Origin: Gracilaria gracilis
Taxonomy: Eukaryota > Rhodophyta > Florideophyceae > Gracilariales > Gracilariaceae
Length of the DNA: 64,000 bases
Reading direction: 5' to 3'
NCBI GenBank assembly: GCA_030374805.1
Contig: JARGSG010000074.1
Span: 124,001 to 188,000 of the forward strand
The notes under the pieces were generated by a model. That model was not told the origin of the DNA and ran no database searches. It saw only the letters and a list, made by a program, of their open reading frames with translations. The position numbers and the translations under genes were made by a program. This document shows positions 19,675-30,181 of the stretch, in pieces. Numbering within the stretch: position 1 is the first letter of the stretch; each line of letters begins with the position of its first letter.

Positions 19675-21972
19675 TTACACTACTGCGAGACATTCCTTCT
19701 CCGAGACGGAGTAATTCTTCTCATGCACGTTCAACGAACGGGACCAGTACCCAATTGGCTTGCGTTCCCCCTCTGGGGTGGTTTGAAATAAGGCGCAGCC
19801 TACCTGGTAGTCACTAGAGTCCGTGTCCACGGTATATGAAAGTCCCGGTTTCGGTAGTGACAATACTGGTGCCGTGGTTACAGCCTCTTTGAGGGAGTTG
19901 AAGGCTTCCGTCTGAGTAGATGTGAATGGGTCCAACTTAGGCGGTTGACCCTTCCGCAGGAGCGCGTTGAGAGGTGCCGCAATGTCCGCGAAGTTGGGAA
20001 TAAACCTTCTATAGACGTTGACTAATCCTAGAAAGGATCTCAGTTCGGTCTGGGTAGTCGGTTCCGTGGCCTGTTTCAGCGACTTCACACGAGCTTCCTC
20101 GATCATGACACGTCCTGGACGGATTATGTGACCCAGATACTTGACTGTATCCGTGAAGAATTCGCATTTCTTCAGCTTGAGTGTCACTCCGGCGTCCCGT
20201 AACGTGGCCATTATGTCTCTCACATGTGTGAGGTGATCATCCAGATTATCTGAGAATACAATGACGTCGTCAAGGTAGACGAGACAAGTACGCCACTTGA
20301 AGCGGGCCAGTAGGATATCAATAGCACGCTGAAAAGTAGCGGGAGCATTGGTTAGCCCAAAGGGCATCCGTTTAAAACGGTAGAGGCCAGAGTGGCAGAC
20401 AAACGCTGTCTTGTCCTGATCCTCCTTTCTCACTGGAACTTGCCAGTATCCCCAGTTAGCATCCAATGCCGTGAATACGGTAGCATTTCCGAGAGAATCG
20501 ATGTATTCATCCATACGTGGAATAGGGTACACGTCCTTGACGGTAAGGGCGTCCAGACGACGATAATCGATACAGAAGCGCCAGGAACCATCCGGTTTCG
20601 GAGCCAGTACCACTGGTGATGCCCACGGCGAATGTGCCGGTTCTATAACTCCTGCACGGAGCATCTTGTCCACCTGAAATTGCTCTTCTTCTCTGGCCTT
20701 GGGCCCCGCCCTGTACGGATGTTGGGCTACTGGCCGAGAGTTGGGAAGGAGATCAATCCGGTGTTCCGTGGTATTTATTTCTCCGAGAGAACCATCCCAC
20801 ATTGTGGTGAATTCACGAAGCATATCGCGCAGTCGTTTGCGGTGTGTCTCCGGAACATGTCCGAGGTCGAGTTCTTCCAATTCCCTCACTGGGTCCAATT
20901 GGTCGTAACTCGTCGGAACGCGTGTCTTCTCTGTCTTAACAGGCTGCTGACCCGAGAGACTCGGCGACGGAGACGAATGAGATTCTGACGCCTCCCCCTC
21001 CTTAGAGTGAACGATTCCGAGCACATCGGCAGCAGTCATCTTCGTCGGTACCAACGCAGTTGGATGCGGCATGACCGAGCCAATCACTTGGTTTTTCACC
21101 AGATACTGGGTTGTTTTGCCTAGATTGGCTATCAACACGTAAAACGGATTATTCGGTTCCACCTGGACCACTCCATTAGCAATGGCAAGAGAGTATTTAT
21201 CATACAACGACGGCAATGGCTGGACGATTCGTAAACCGTGTTGACGGGAATTCACCTGTACCCAGACTTGAGACTCTGGAGGCACGCGTGTCGCGGAGGC
21301 AACACGAAGCTTCGTAGATTCCCGAGAACTCGGTGGTGCTTCCTGCGCCGCAGGTAGAGGTACGTGCTTCTTGGAGGCATGCCTCAAAGGACGACGAACA
21401 ATCGGCACGGACGAACCATCTTCCATTTCAACACGCCTCTGGCGGGGCCTAATGGCATCGACAAAGCGGTCGCAAAAGTCACAACCCAAAATGACTGGGG
21501 CGGCCAGGGACCGACAAACGACAAAGTCGAGCTTCACCACGCATGAGCCCAAGCGGATTACCAACTCGATGTATCCTACCGTTGACAACGGGTTGTTATT
21601 CGCGTCAGCGACGTCAGGAATGTCGCCACGGCGAATGTGTGACCGCAAGGCGGGTGGCAATGCTGTCTCAACAATGAAGTTCGGACCTGCGCCTGTATCT
21701 AATACAGTGAGATAACGCACCATAAACTGGGGTGAAAGGCCAAGGTCGGTATAGACCTTGTAGTTGCGTTTGGCCATCACCATAACTCTATCCGGGAACC
21801 GGTTATTTCTTACCCGTATCCACGGTCGACGAAGAACACCAAGGTGTTCTGAGTTCAGGTCTTCGACGGCCTGTTTCCTCGAGAGGATTCGGACCTGGGA
21901 GCGAGGCAGGGACGCCTCGGGCGCCTTCAGCCTCAACTCTGAGGGCGCCCCTCCAAGAGAGGAGACTCCCAC
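19675..21972 (-). CDS. Ty3 element: protease, reverse transcriptase and RNase H
   Basis: In this 765-codon frame the aspartic protease motif VLDTGAGPNFIVE appears near residues 90-102. Reverse transcriptase blocks are VIEPAHSPWASPVVLAPKPD, WRFCIDYRRLDALT, PFGLTNAPATFQRA and the catalytic LVYLDDVIVFS, followed by the KKCEF and LGHIIRPG steps. RNase H begins with YTVDTDSSDYQVG. The frame differs from that of gag and starts only a few bases after the gag stop, as is usual when pol is made by recoding or a separate start. Confidence 0.9.
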   Translation of the reverse strand: MGVSSLGGAPSELRLKAPEASLPRSQVRILSRKQAVEDLNSEHLGVLRRPWIRVRNNRFPDRVMVMAKRNYKVYTDLGLSPQFMVRYLTVLDTGAGPNFIVETALPPALRSHIRRGDIPDVADANNNPLSTVGYIELVIRLGSCVVKLDFVVCRSLAAPVILGCDFCDRFVDAIRPRQRRVEMEDGSSVPIVRRPLRHASKKHVPLPAAQEAPPSSRESTKLRVASATRVPPESQVWVQVNSRQHGLRIVQPLPSLYDKYSLAIANGVVQVEPNNPFYVLIANLGKTTQYLVKNQVIGSVMPHPTALVPTKMTAADVLGIVHSKEGEASESHSSPSPSLSGQQPVKTEKTRVPTSYDQLDPVRELEELDLGHVPETHRKRLRDMLREFTTMWDGSLGEINTTEHRIDLLPNSRPVAQHPYRAGPKAREEEQFQVDKMLRAGVIEPAHSPWASPVVLAPKPDGSWRFCIDYRRLDALTVKDVYPIPRMDEYIDSLGNATVFTALDANWGYWQVPVRKEDQDKTAFVCHSGLYRFKRMPFGLTNAPATFQRAIDILLARFKWRTCLVYLDDVIVFSDNLDDHLTHVRDIMATLRDAGVTLKLKKCEFFTDTVKYLGHIIRPGRVMIEEARVKSLKQATEPTTQTELRSFLGLVNVYRRFIPNFADIAAPLNALLRKGQPPKLDPFTSTQTEAFNSLKEAVTTAPVLSLPKPGLSYTVDTDSSDYQVGCALFQTTPEGERKPIGYWSRSLNVHEKNYSVSEKECLAVV

Positions 21973-21974
21973 AA

Positions 21975-24098
21975 TTAGTTTTTCTGGGCAGATTCCGCCT
22001 GAGGCCGGTGCTCAGAATTCTGAACCATTGATGCCTGGGCACCAGTGGCAGAAGCGTCCGCAGTAGCGGTTGAATTTCCCTCGAGAGGGGTACGGGGGTG
22101 AGAGGTCACCATGTTCTGGGCAATCGGAGCCGCAATTGTGCGTGGAATATCCATCTTCGCGCGGATGTACGATGCCATCGGAACGGAAGCCTTCTCCTCT
22201 GGTGAGAGGGATTCGTAGTTGGCAATGACTTGTGCCCACTCACGCATGGTTAAAACGCACTGCGGAGAAGTGTGCCCTCGCGTATAGCAGAGGTGACAGA
22301 TCAATCCAACAATGGCATTGACGTTCCGAGTATTCGAGAATCGCACCACTGGCCGGGAAGCTTGCCAGCCAGGCCATGAAGCCCGGGTTCCACCGTTCTC
22401 ATATGACAGTAGAGGCGGTCGAACTCGGTTCGAATCTGCATACAGCAGTGTACCGTCCGCAGCCGTTTGAAACGAGGCCTCCGTGGTTGAGGGAAGCTCC
22501 GTTGTCGGGATTGAAAGCACGTCGCTATGGGCAAAGTGCACCTGATCATACTCCTTGTTGGAGTGTGCCTCAGGCAGCATTGATGCCGACGGGGTTCCCG
22601 ATTCCAACATCAACGCTTTAGCGGACTTCAACCGGGTACCCGGGACTCGTGCTCGGAGTGCATCGCCTTCGGCGCGTGCATACTGCACCAGTTCCAAGTA
22701 CGTAGTCTTACGGTTTTCTTCACGGCGACGGGCCACTAGGGTCCGTATAGCCGGGTCTAGTCCATCAACGAACATGGTACAACGCTCTTGAGCGGAATAA
22801 ACATTGCCACATCGGTGGAAGGCCTTATTCAGGCGCACCGAGTAATCGGTTTCCGTTTCGCCGGGGCGTTGTTTGGTGTCTCTCAGAGCGAGGATAGCCG
22901 ACTGGATGGCGGTTCCAGTGGCATAGGACCTCAGTAGATACTGAACTGCTTCAGGCCAGCAAGTAACCCCTCCTTCAGAGGCGCGAGATGAACCTCTTAC
23001 AGAGTTGTACTGATCTTCCGCAAGTCCGCGTAGAAAATAGGGCAGCGCGACAAACGCCTGTCCTTCATTCATCCCAAGGATGTCGGCTTCCGCTACAAAG
23101 CGTGATAGGAAATCCAACACCAAGATGGGATCATCGCATGTAAACAGTTGATTACGGAGCGACAGCTGCATCCGTTTGATACAGTCTTTGACCTTTCCCG
23201 TCCCACGGGGAGTTCTATCCAATGAGGAGTCCTCCAAACGGTAATACCGGTATGACAACAGCTTCTTGTAGAGCAGATTGGTAGGCTTCAACTCTTTTAA
23301 TCCAGAGTGCTTCCTTCCCTTCGAGCGGGTGCGTATCACACCTTGGGTGGCTGATGACCGCTTTGAGCGTGACGAACGCTCACGAGGGGCTTCTTCTACC
23401 GACGAGTCGGACGAGTCAGACCCGGTTGACCGGCGAGAAGAAAGAGAAGATGCTGACGAATCAGAGTCGTAGTTCTTCCGCTCTTTGCGTGCTTTGGATC
23501 TACTGACCTTCTTGTCACGGTGTGAAACAGCAACCGGCTCAGCCGTGCGATTGGCTCCAACCAGAACGGTTTGTTCCACCGTTTCTAGACGGGCGCGGAG
23601 GCGAGTAAACTTCTCAGCCACGTCCTCTACGAAATAAGCGGGTCCTCCGAAAGCTTCCAAGAGGGAGTTGACATCACCACGCAATACGCGGAGATCCTCA
23701 GAAAAGTCCTGCAAAGAAGTGTCATCCACTTTCTTTCGAAGTAGCGACAACTCCTTAGCAAGAGTAGCATGGGCAGCCCGCGTAGAGCGGAGCTGCTCTT
23801 CCACAGTTAAGTGGAGGGTGTCATTGACAGTAGCCCTCAGAGGTGCCTCCGGAGTGGGAGCTACGGAAGGGACCGTACTTCCTACGATAGGAGCGGGACC
23901 AGCAACGGCAGGAGCCGGTCCATCATCTCGATGAGGGTTGATCAACGACGTGGGCGGAAGTCGAGTGGTCGTCGGCACAGCCTCAGTAGCCGGCATCCCT
24001 TCGGTCCGGGACCGCGAACGGGTCGGGATCCGTGACGGAAGTGGCGGATCCGATCTTCCAGTCTGACTGCGTGTCTTCGGACGATCTGACAGCGTCAT
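21975..24098 (-). CDS. Ty3 element: Gag
   Basis: This 707-codon frame starts with an ATG. A basic, proline-rich N-terminus is followed by a coiled-coil-like segment (EEQLRSTRAAHATLAKELSL), serine/arginine-rich tracts and a capsid-like helical part (residues about 280-470) with AILALRDTKQRPGETETDY, typical of retrotransposon Gag. Near the C-terminus the zinc knuckle CHLCYTRGHTSPQC fits C-x2-C-x4-H-x4-C and binds RNA. Confidence 0.85.
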   Translation of the reverse strand: MTLSDRPKTRSQTGRSDPPLPSRIPTRSRSRTEGMPATEAVPTTTRLPPTSLINPHRDDGPAPAVAGPAPIVGSTVPSVAPTPEAPLRATVNDTLHLTVEEQLRSTRAAHATLAKELSLLRKKVDDTSLQDFSEDLRVLRGDVNSLLEAFGGPAYFVEDVAEKFTRLRARLETVEQTVLVGANRTAEPVAVSHRDKKVSRSKARKERKNYDSDSSASSLSSRRSTGSDSSDSSVEEAPRERSSRSKRSSATQGVIRTRSKGRKHSGLKELKPTNLLYKKLLSYRYYRLEDSSLDRTPRGTGKVKDCIKRMQLSLRNQLFTCDDPILVLDFLSRFVAEADILGMNEGQAFVALPYFLRGLAEDQYNSVRGSSRASEGGVTCWPEAVQYLLRSYATGTAIQSAILALRDTKQRPGETETDYSVRLNKAFHRCGNVYSAQERCTMFVDGLDPAIRTLVARRREENRKTTYLELVQYARAEGDALRARVPGTRLKSAKALMLESGTPSASMLPEAHSNKEYDQVHFAHSDVLSIPTTELPSTTEASFQTAADGTLLYADSNRVRPPLLSYENGGTRASWPGWQASRPVVRFSNTRNVNAIVGLICHLCYTRGHTSPQCVLTMREWAQVIANYESLSPEEKASVPMASYIRAKMDIPRTIAAPIAQNMVTSHPRTPLEGNSTATADASATGAQASMVQNSEHRPQAESAQKN

Positions 24099-24242
24099 GA
24101 CCAGAACAACCGTACAACGGGATAATCGACAGCCAATTGGCTGTACCTTTCAGTGAACTTCCAAATGGAGACAAGGGCTAAAGGACTAACCTCGCAACGA
24201 GTGAATTCACGAGTGAATCTTCCGACAAGAACTAATCGTTTC

Positions 24243-24257
24243 TAGGTCGGGAGACCA
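24243..24257 (-). other. Primer-binding site candidate of the Ty3 element
   Basis: Two bases inside the 5' LTR, reading in the element's direction, the sequence is TGGTCTCCCGACCTA. TGG at this place pairs with the CCA end of a tRNA primer. I cannot name the tRNA from memory. Confidence 0.5.
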
Positions 24258-24259
24258 CT

Positions 24260-25110
24260 TGTGAAGCAACGCCTTTGGCGGGAAAAGCGCAAGCTCACGA
24301 AGACGTTCGGAATATTCCCCTCGACAGGGCAGCACAGCGAACGGAGCACTCCGGGAATGACACAGCTAAGTCGGGTGTAAATCCGAGGTCAAACGACCAC
24401 GACAAGCGTCGGAGCGTGAGGCTGGTTAGTAGTCGGTAGAGATCCACGTGTTCACACGGTCACGAGATGAGTCCTCGAACGAGAGTAGCACGGCAACGAC
24501 AAGGTGTCGGAAACGGGCCACTGCGAACAGGGCAAAAAGGCAAACCCAAAAAGGGGAGAAAGCAAACCACCAGAGTGGGGGGAAAAGGAGAGAGTAAAGC
24601 AAACCCAATACAGGGGCGAGTATACGACAATAGGTCGGAACGAGAAACACAAATAGTGGTTATACTCTAAGCGCCACAAGGGTGGGTAACTATACGTGAA
24701 CAACGCGGTCGTCACTCCACTTGGAGGTGAACAGTCCGCGAAGGCGTGATAGTTAGAGCCAGAAGCCCTTGCTTGGCAAGGGACAATTTACTTGGGGGAG
24801 CGATGCTCAACCCTCTAAGTACTGAGCTCGGCGCACCACTGACAGTGGGTGCGCCGGGCAAAATAATCTATAAAATATCTGAGTAAATACAGCAATGCTG
24901 GGTGCACTGCCTCCGGCATATCCGTGCTACACGTGTGCTAGTCACACCCGCTAAGCGGCGCCTCGAGCCGTGCAGCCCACGTGTACATGTGTGGAAATTA
25001 CCTCAGCGAGGCGACACGCTAATAGCGGTGTAGCTCATATATATCTACTAACGCATGATGCGGAAATTAACTAAGTACCTCAAATCGCCTCCAAGGAGTG
25101 TTGTCCTTCA
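24260..25110 (-). repeat. 5' LTR of the Ty3 element
   Basis: This 851-bp copy matches 13675-14525 at all but about four positions with no length difference. It would carry the promoter for gag-pol on the minus strand. Confidence 0.92.
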
Positions 25111-25115
25111 ATTGA
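25111..25115. repeat. Target-site duplication, right copy (ATTGA)
   Basis: This is the second copy of the ATTGA that precedes the left LTR at 13670-13674. Confidence 0.85.
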
Positions 25116-25572
25116 CGTGTTTGATGCTGCCTATTGCATTTCGGTGGCTATGCCCGAGGCCTTATTGTTTTCAAACATTAGAAGTGGGTTTTCAAAGACT
25201 GGGAATTGGGTCCATGACAAGGGCTGCCCCCATCAAATGGGTTTAGAACAATGTGTCTTTCTTGAAAACAAAGAAGATGAAGATCCCATGACCATACAAA
25301 GTCTTGTCGACTCGTTTCTACGAGACACTCGTTCGCTCGTGCAGGAATCTGAAGTTGATGACAGTGGTACGGTCAAGGTGACGACGGAGTTCGGCAGAAA
25401 TTTGACTGCGGAAAGTGTGCGGCAAGCTCTGAGAGCTCGCACAAATGAATCACGCTGCTTTGAAAGCCCAGCCGATTTGAGGCGCCTTGTTGAGCTAGCA
25501 CCAAGGCGTGAAACGTTGTTTGAACACTTGCGGCAGACTCATCTCCAACGGAGACAGACGTCAGCTTCTTAA
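25116..25572 (+). pseudogene. Pogo/Tigger transposase pseudogene, part after the Ty3 insertion
   Basis: The frame continues the transposase of 13109-13674: VFDAAYCISVAMPEALLFSN, then IRSGFSKTGNW, which is the conserved N-I-x-x-G-F-x-x-T-G-I step after the DDE domain. A charged tail follows, ending in a stop at 25570-25572. The fit across the insertion (S-V-I-D then V-F-D-A) is exact when one target copy is removed, so the LTR element landed inside an already existing transposase gene. Terminal inverted repeats of the pogo element were not found. Confidence 0.75.
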
Positions 25573-26027
25573 GCAGCTCGAAAAAGTGCCGTCGAAGCGA
25601 TAATGAAGCTGCGAAGCACAGAAAACATTGTGGTGCGAGACAATGTCCCGGCTCCTGGGACTGTTCCTGATATTGTTTGGGATACTTAAGACTGGTGATG
25701 TTGGACGAAGCAGAATGTATGCAGTCCGGTATTGCGCATGAAGACCGACATATTTAAGTTGTATGCGTTTGCGTGGTGTCTCGGAGTTGTGATCTAAGTC
25801 CTACCCGCCGCTTTTTCAGAACAGCGAGAGAACACAAGTTTCGCGGTCATTGAAGATAAGACTCTGACTCTTTTTCTGAGAAAAAGATCATTTGATTTGC
25901 ATTAAGCATGACTTTAGTTGTAGGAGTTGCAAAATCGCGGTTCTCTTTTCCCTCTTTTTCTGACACATTCGTGGCAGAACAGTTAGATACAAACCTCGAA
26001 TCATCACAAGGGGTATCGCAGAGCACA
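25573..26027. other. Flank between the pogo and Tc1 relics
   Basis: No gene is seen. It probably contains the 3' end of the pogo element and the 5' end of the Tc1-like element, but I could not identify terminal inverted repeats by eye. Confidence 0.3.
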
Positions 26028-27022
26028 ATGTTTTGCGGTAAAGCACTCTCTGACACCGAAAAAGGCGCAATTACTGCTTACATGAGCAAGAATGTGTCCG
26101 TTTCCTTTATTGCCAAGAAGCTTAAACGCAGTCGCTCTGTGATACAAATTTTTTCCAAAAATGCTTCCCACTACAACAAAAACCGCAGAAAAAACCGTTC
26201 GCGCCTGATTTCGCAAAAAAACAACGAAAGCAGCAAAGAGCAGCTTCAAACTCGTCAATGGCTACCCGTCAACTACGTAATACGCTTGAGCTCCCCATTT
26301 CTGTCTCACGCACAAGTCAATTTCTTTCATGCTGCAAAAATCTACAGTTTAAAACTTGCATGCGTGTGCCACCTCTTACCTTTCTTCACCCAGAAAACAG
26401 AGTCAATTAAGCCAAGCAACTAATTAAATAGGGCAAACAAAATTGGGGTTTTATGGTGTTCACTGATGAGAAGCGTTTCAATTAAGACGGTCCAGATGGA
26501 CTATAGTCTCACTGGAATGACTTTTGAAAGGAGATATTAGTGCTTTCCCGGAGGCAGAATGAAGGTGGTAAAATCATGGTTTGGGATGCAACTTTTGTGC
26601 ACAGTAATACCAACTGGTGCTGATGAGAAGAAGACCGACTTCGAAAAGTTATTTGAAGATTATGAAAGATGTTTTTTACCTTTTGCGGAGGAAAAGATGC
26701 CTTTAGCGTATGTCAATCAACAAGATAATGCTCCGGTACATTTCAGTGACGAAACAAAGGAATGGTTTAAAGCAATTATGTGCGTTTAATGGAGTGGCCG
26801 TCTCGTGCTCCGTGTTTAAATCCTATCGAAAAGATCTGGGGATGGATGGCTAGGCAGGTCTACGCTGCAAACCGGCATTTTGAGAATAAACAGGAGCTCA
26901 CAAGTTGTGTGCAATCTATATGGAAATCATTGCCAACAGAACTAGTTTCGTCAATTATTTCGTCGATGTACAGTCGTGCTATTGAAATTCTGGAACGCAG
27001 AGGGGGTGTAACTCACTACTAA
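26028..27022 (+). pseudogene. Tc1/mariner (DD34E) transposase pseudogene
   Basis: The N-terminus has the paired-like helix-turn-helix of Tc1/Tc3: ALSDTEKGAITAYMSKNVSV, then IAKKLKRSRSVI. The middle has FTDEKRFN (first aspartate, about 26460) and the second block VNQQDNAPVHF (about 26720). The last frame, 26780-27022, has MEWPSRAPCLNPIEKIWGWM with the catalytic glutamate, then the usual C-terminal ERRGGVTHY. The pieces lie in at least two frames and there are several stops between 26400 and 26560, so it is dead. The D-to-E spacing is 34 residues when the frame change near 26780 is bridged. The order and length (about 330 residues) fit a once-complete transposase. Confidence 0.82.
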
Positions 27023-27079
27023 AGCTGTTGCAGTTGACAGGGAGGCACGGCGGCAAAAGCGCTCTACATTTACAAGCGA

Positions 27080-28450
27080 CTATGCATTCGCACTGAAAAT
27101 GCGGTCAGCAGACTTGTAGTCTGCAGGATTGTAGAACAATCCATCAGGGCACTTAGGTGCGACATAAATGATGCGAAGTTTTTCATGTAGATCGATTATG
27201 AAATCCATCTCAGGCATGAACAAGACGCAGAGAACTTTGAATGCTAAGGCTGGAATTGACAGCAAGCTTATTGCAAGTTGAGGTGATGCCAGTGTGTTAC
27301 TGAGATTAACTGAGGTGTTGATACTATCAAACCTCCAAGTAACTGGGCGGGATCCTGTGTCCATGGCGACAATTTGGGAATTATCCCCGATAGAAATAGG
27401 AATATGACATTCACTGCGCTCTTCCAAATCTTCTGGGGAGGGCTTCATATGAGTATTCGTTCCCGATTCCAGCATGATGTCACTATTATACGCTACGCCA
27501 GCGTTCATGGCACGTGCAACGGCAGCGCGGTTTCTGTTCGGCTTAGACTGCTCATTGTCTTCTGAGTGTCTGTCAACTTTGGACGGCTTGATACCAAGTT
27601 TTTTTTGGTGTAACGGATTCAAGAAGCAAATATCTGTAGTGCGGTTATCTCTTTTAGAGATGGCACACTCTTGCCTAGATGTGTTCAAGAAAACCCGTGC
27701 AGATCGAGTATTGCCAGTGGACTTCTGTTCATCTAACAGACGTGCCGTCACGACATCCCAGGTTGTGTTTTCTGGTGCCAACGTCTTGATTGCTGCGCAG
27801 ATATGATACAATTCTTTCGCAGTGATGGAGCAAACAAGGAGAGCAACTGTGAGCTACTCCGGGAGTACCGTTTTCATTGTAGTCAACTTCTGCACTATGC
27901 TCGCAATCTTGTCTATATGGAGACATAAATTCCAATTGATATCTGTGTAGCGCAACGTCATAAGCTTACTGATTCGTGAAATGCGAGAAGCCGTTGATGT
28001 AGATGCATATCCATCACCGAAACGCTTAACCATTCTATTTGGGTTACCAATTTCCTACTGGACCACTCTTGATGCTTCATCTGACAATGATTCCATAATA
28101 AGGCCACAAGCCTTATTCTGGTTGAAATCAAAGTCTTTCTTATTTTTCTCTTCAGTGCTGGGATTGCGACCATGCTCGAGAACAGATCCAATACCTTTGG
28201 CGTCGCAAGTAGCTTTTATGAGCACGCGCCAAAATTTTTAGTCATGATATTCTTCAAATGGGTTGACCTTCACTTTGTCGACTTCCATGGTAGAACTGAA
28301 CTGATATGTTAGAGATAAAAAAACGAACAAATTGTACAGGTCGCGATGATGGGTCCATAACCTGACAATGAAAAAGGGTTTACTGAGTTGAGGCTCCAAG
28401 TTCACAGTCCTTTGATGAGATCTTGGGCTCATATATTGCCACAAGGGCAA
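27080..28450 (-). mobile_element. Ty1/copia element fragment: Gag and protease region
   Basis: On the minus strand, successive frames give a UBN2-type copia Gag (for example EEKNKKDFDFNQNKACG in the Gag part), then the region HICAAIKTLAPENTTWDVV, a basic linker and a protease block with MLESGTNTHMKPSPEDLEER. That block resembles the copia D-S-G-A-T-x-H-M motif. The fragment is broken, with several interruptions, and no LTRs were found. Because this 5' part lies downstream of the copia polymerase piece at 28.9-29.9 kb on the same strand, the two are separate insertions or rearranged pieces. Confidence 0.65.
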
Positions 28451-28869
28451 TTCAGAAAGCTGGAAGTGAGAGCTTATGTTCTCACGTAAAGCAGCTTCAA
28501 AGATTTAAACACAAATACAAAAGAAGAAAAGCATGTAAGCCAAGCATTTCATATTACTTAGATAACATGCTTATAGTTTCATTTGCGATGTGATGCTGAA
28601 GAAAGCATTATCGTAAATCTATACATTTTTCCGTTTAGTTGCTGCTTGGTTCGTAACTACAAGAATTTTGAAGTTTTGTTCGATCTAGTGCGGTATGTCG
28701 TGCGTATCTAACATTTTAATTGCTTCAAAAAGGTTTCTAATCTAGTTCGTGTGTCGGGTGGATCTTTTGGCTGTAAAGTTTTTCGTTTTTGTCGTCGGTA
28801 GCGCTTCTTTGCGTTTCTTTGAAGATTTATTTGAGATTAGGGTGTCTCCGAGGAGGTTTACGTTACTGG
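28451..28869. other. Spacer between two copia fragments
   Basis: This AT-rich stretch of about 420 bases has no recognisable coding sequence. It may contain eroded LTR sequence, but no repeat was seen. Confidence 0.3.
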
Positions 28870-29880
28870 TTATGAATCGTTATTCTTTGGCGTCTTCAAA
28901 ATCTACGTCACTGTAGACTTCCAGGATGCTTTTTGGTTTGGCTTCTTGCGGTGAGAATAGCATGTCGTGAGTGCGTGTGCCTTTGAGATTCCTCAAAAGG
29001 GTTTTCGTTGCTTGCCATTGGTGGCGTTTTGGTGTACCTATGTTTTGGGAGAAGTGGTTGGTAGCGTATATGATGTCAGGCCGTGTGCTGTCGGTGAGAT
29101 AGCGTACGTATCCGAAGGTGCTTCGGCATTGCGTTGCCTCGTGTTTGCTGAGTGGTTCAGTGTCCGTTGCTTGGTCTATGTGCTTTAGGGTTGGGTAGGG
29201 GTTGTGGGTGGGTTTATAGTTTTCTATTTTCGTGACGTCTAGTGTTGTATCAATGGCGTCTGGATGAGACAGATGAGCGTGTCCGTCCGGTGTGGTCTTG
29301 ATTTTCTACTTCAAAATGCGTGTGGGGGTTCTCAGGCGTTTCGATTTGTATTTTGTGAGTAGCTGTTTGTGGATTGTGTCGATGAGATATCGCGACCACG
29401 TAAGCACTAGAAAGACGTCTATGGTTGTGCTGGTTATCGTCCAGCTGTCTCGTTCTTGTTTGGTGTACATGAATTGGTCTTGTTCTTATGGGTGGTTTCC
29501 GATTTTAGAGAAAAACTGTGGGAGGCCGTGATTGTAATACTATACAGCGGACAGGGAGCCGTAAAGATTGCGCTCCTTGAGGCCGGATGTGCTCTTCTGC
29601 GCGTACGATCCGTCGAATTTGAGCATCCACTTGACGTATATTGGTTTGGCGTGTTTGTATTGCTCATGTAAATATGCTGACTTGATATCAAAATGTTCGA
29701 GCAGAAGACCATGAAGGACATGTAGTGCGATAATGAGGCGTTGTGTGGTTCTATCGGCTGCATATGTTGTTATATGTTGCAGGTCGTTTTTATGCCAGGT
29801 TTCATGAGGTCAACTCGTAATTTTCAGCGCTCTTTTCTTTACATTGTGTTTCCTTCTCCTGGCCTCTTATACTGATTGAT
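28870..29880 (-). mobile_element. Ty1/copia element fragment: reverse transcriptase and RNase H region
   Basis: Minus-strand translation shows copia polymerase landmarks in order. They are DLMKPG followed by a DIKSAYLHE-type block (29.7 kb), then TRPDIIYATNHFSQN, WQATKTLLRNLKGTRTH (28.95-29.1 kb) and an RNase H start LEVYSDVDFEDAKE. It is broken, with many interruptions, and ends abruptly. The wording matches the copia fragment at 58.4-59.8 kb, so both belong to one lineage. It looks old. Confidence 0.65.
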
Positions 29881-30181
29881 CACTATGAGCGATATGACTG
29901 CTTCTGGTGGTGGTTTGAAGTACGTTGGGAGCCATTCTGTACCGTTATGCTGGTCTAGCTCATGCAGTTCTGTGTCGTGTGCCCTGTGCCATTCGTGCTC
30001 GTCTGGACAGTTGCGGGTTTGGTATTGTTCTTTGCTTTGAACGCTCTCATGGTTGTGGCAGTGGGATCGCTAGCTTTCTTGTATGGATTGAAATGGTCTA
30101 TGTGCACTTGGTGCTATGGTCTATATTGACGTTAAAAACTGTGAGGTGTGACAGTAAACTGACTTACATGTAGCGTACTAG

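Larger units (their letters stand above)
13675..25110 (-). mobile_element. Ty3/gypsy chromovirus LTR retrotransposon
   Basis: An 11.4-kb element on the minus strand is bounded by two 851-bp LTRs that start TG and end CA and are flanked by ATTGA. In the element's own direction the order is 5' LTR (24260-25110), primer site, gag with a CCHC knuckle, protease, reverse transcriptase, RNase H, integrase, a proline/serine-rich spacer with a C-terminal chromodomain, a region with two open frames on the opposite strand, purine tract and 3' LTR (13675-14525). The two LTRs differ at only about four positions (about 99.5% identical), so the insertion is recent. The element looks largely whole, with roughly three interruptions in the pol region. 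It sits inside a pogo transposase gene. Confidence 0.92.
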
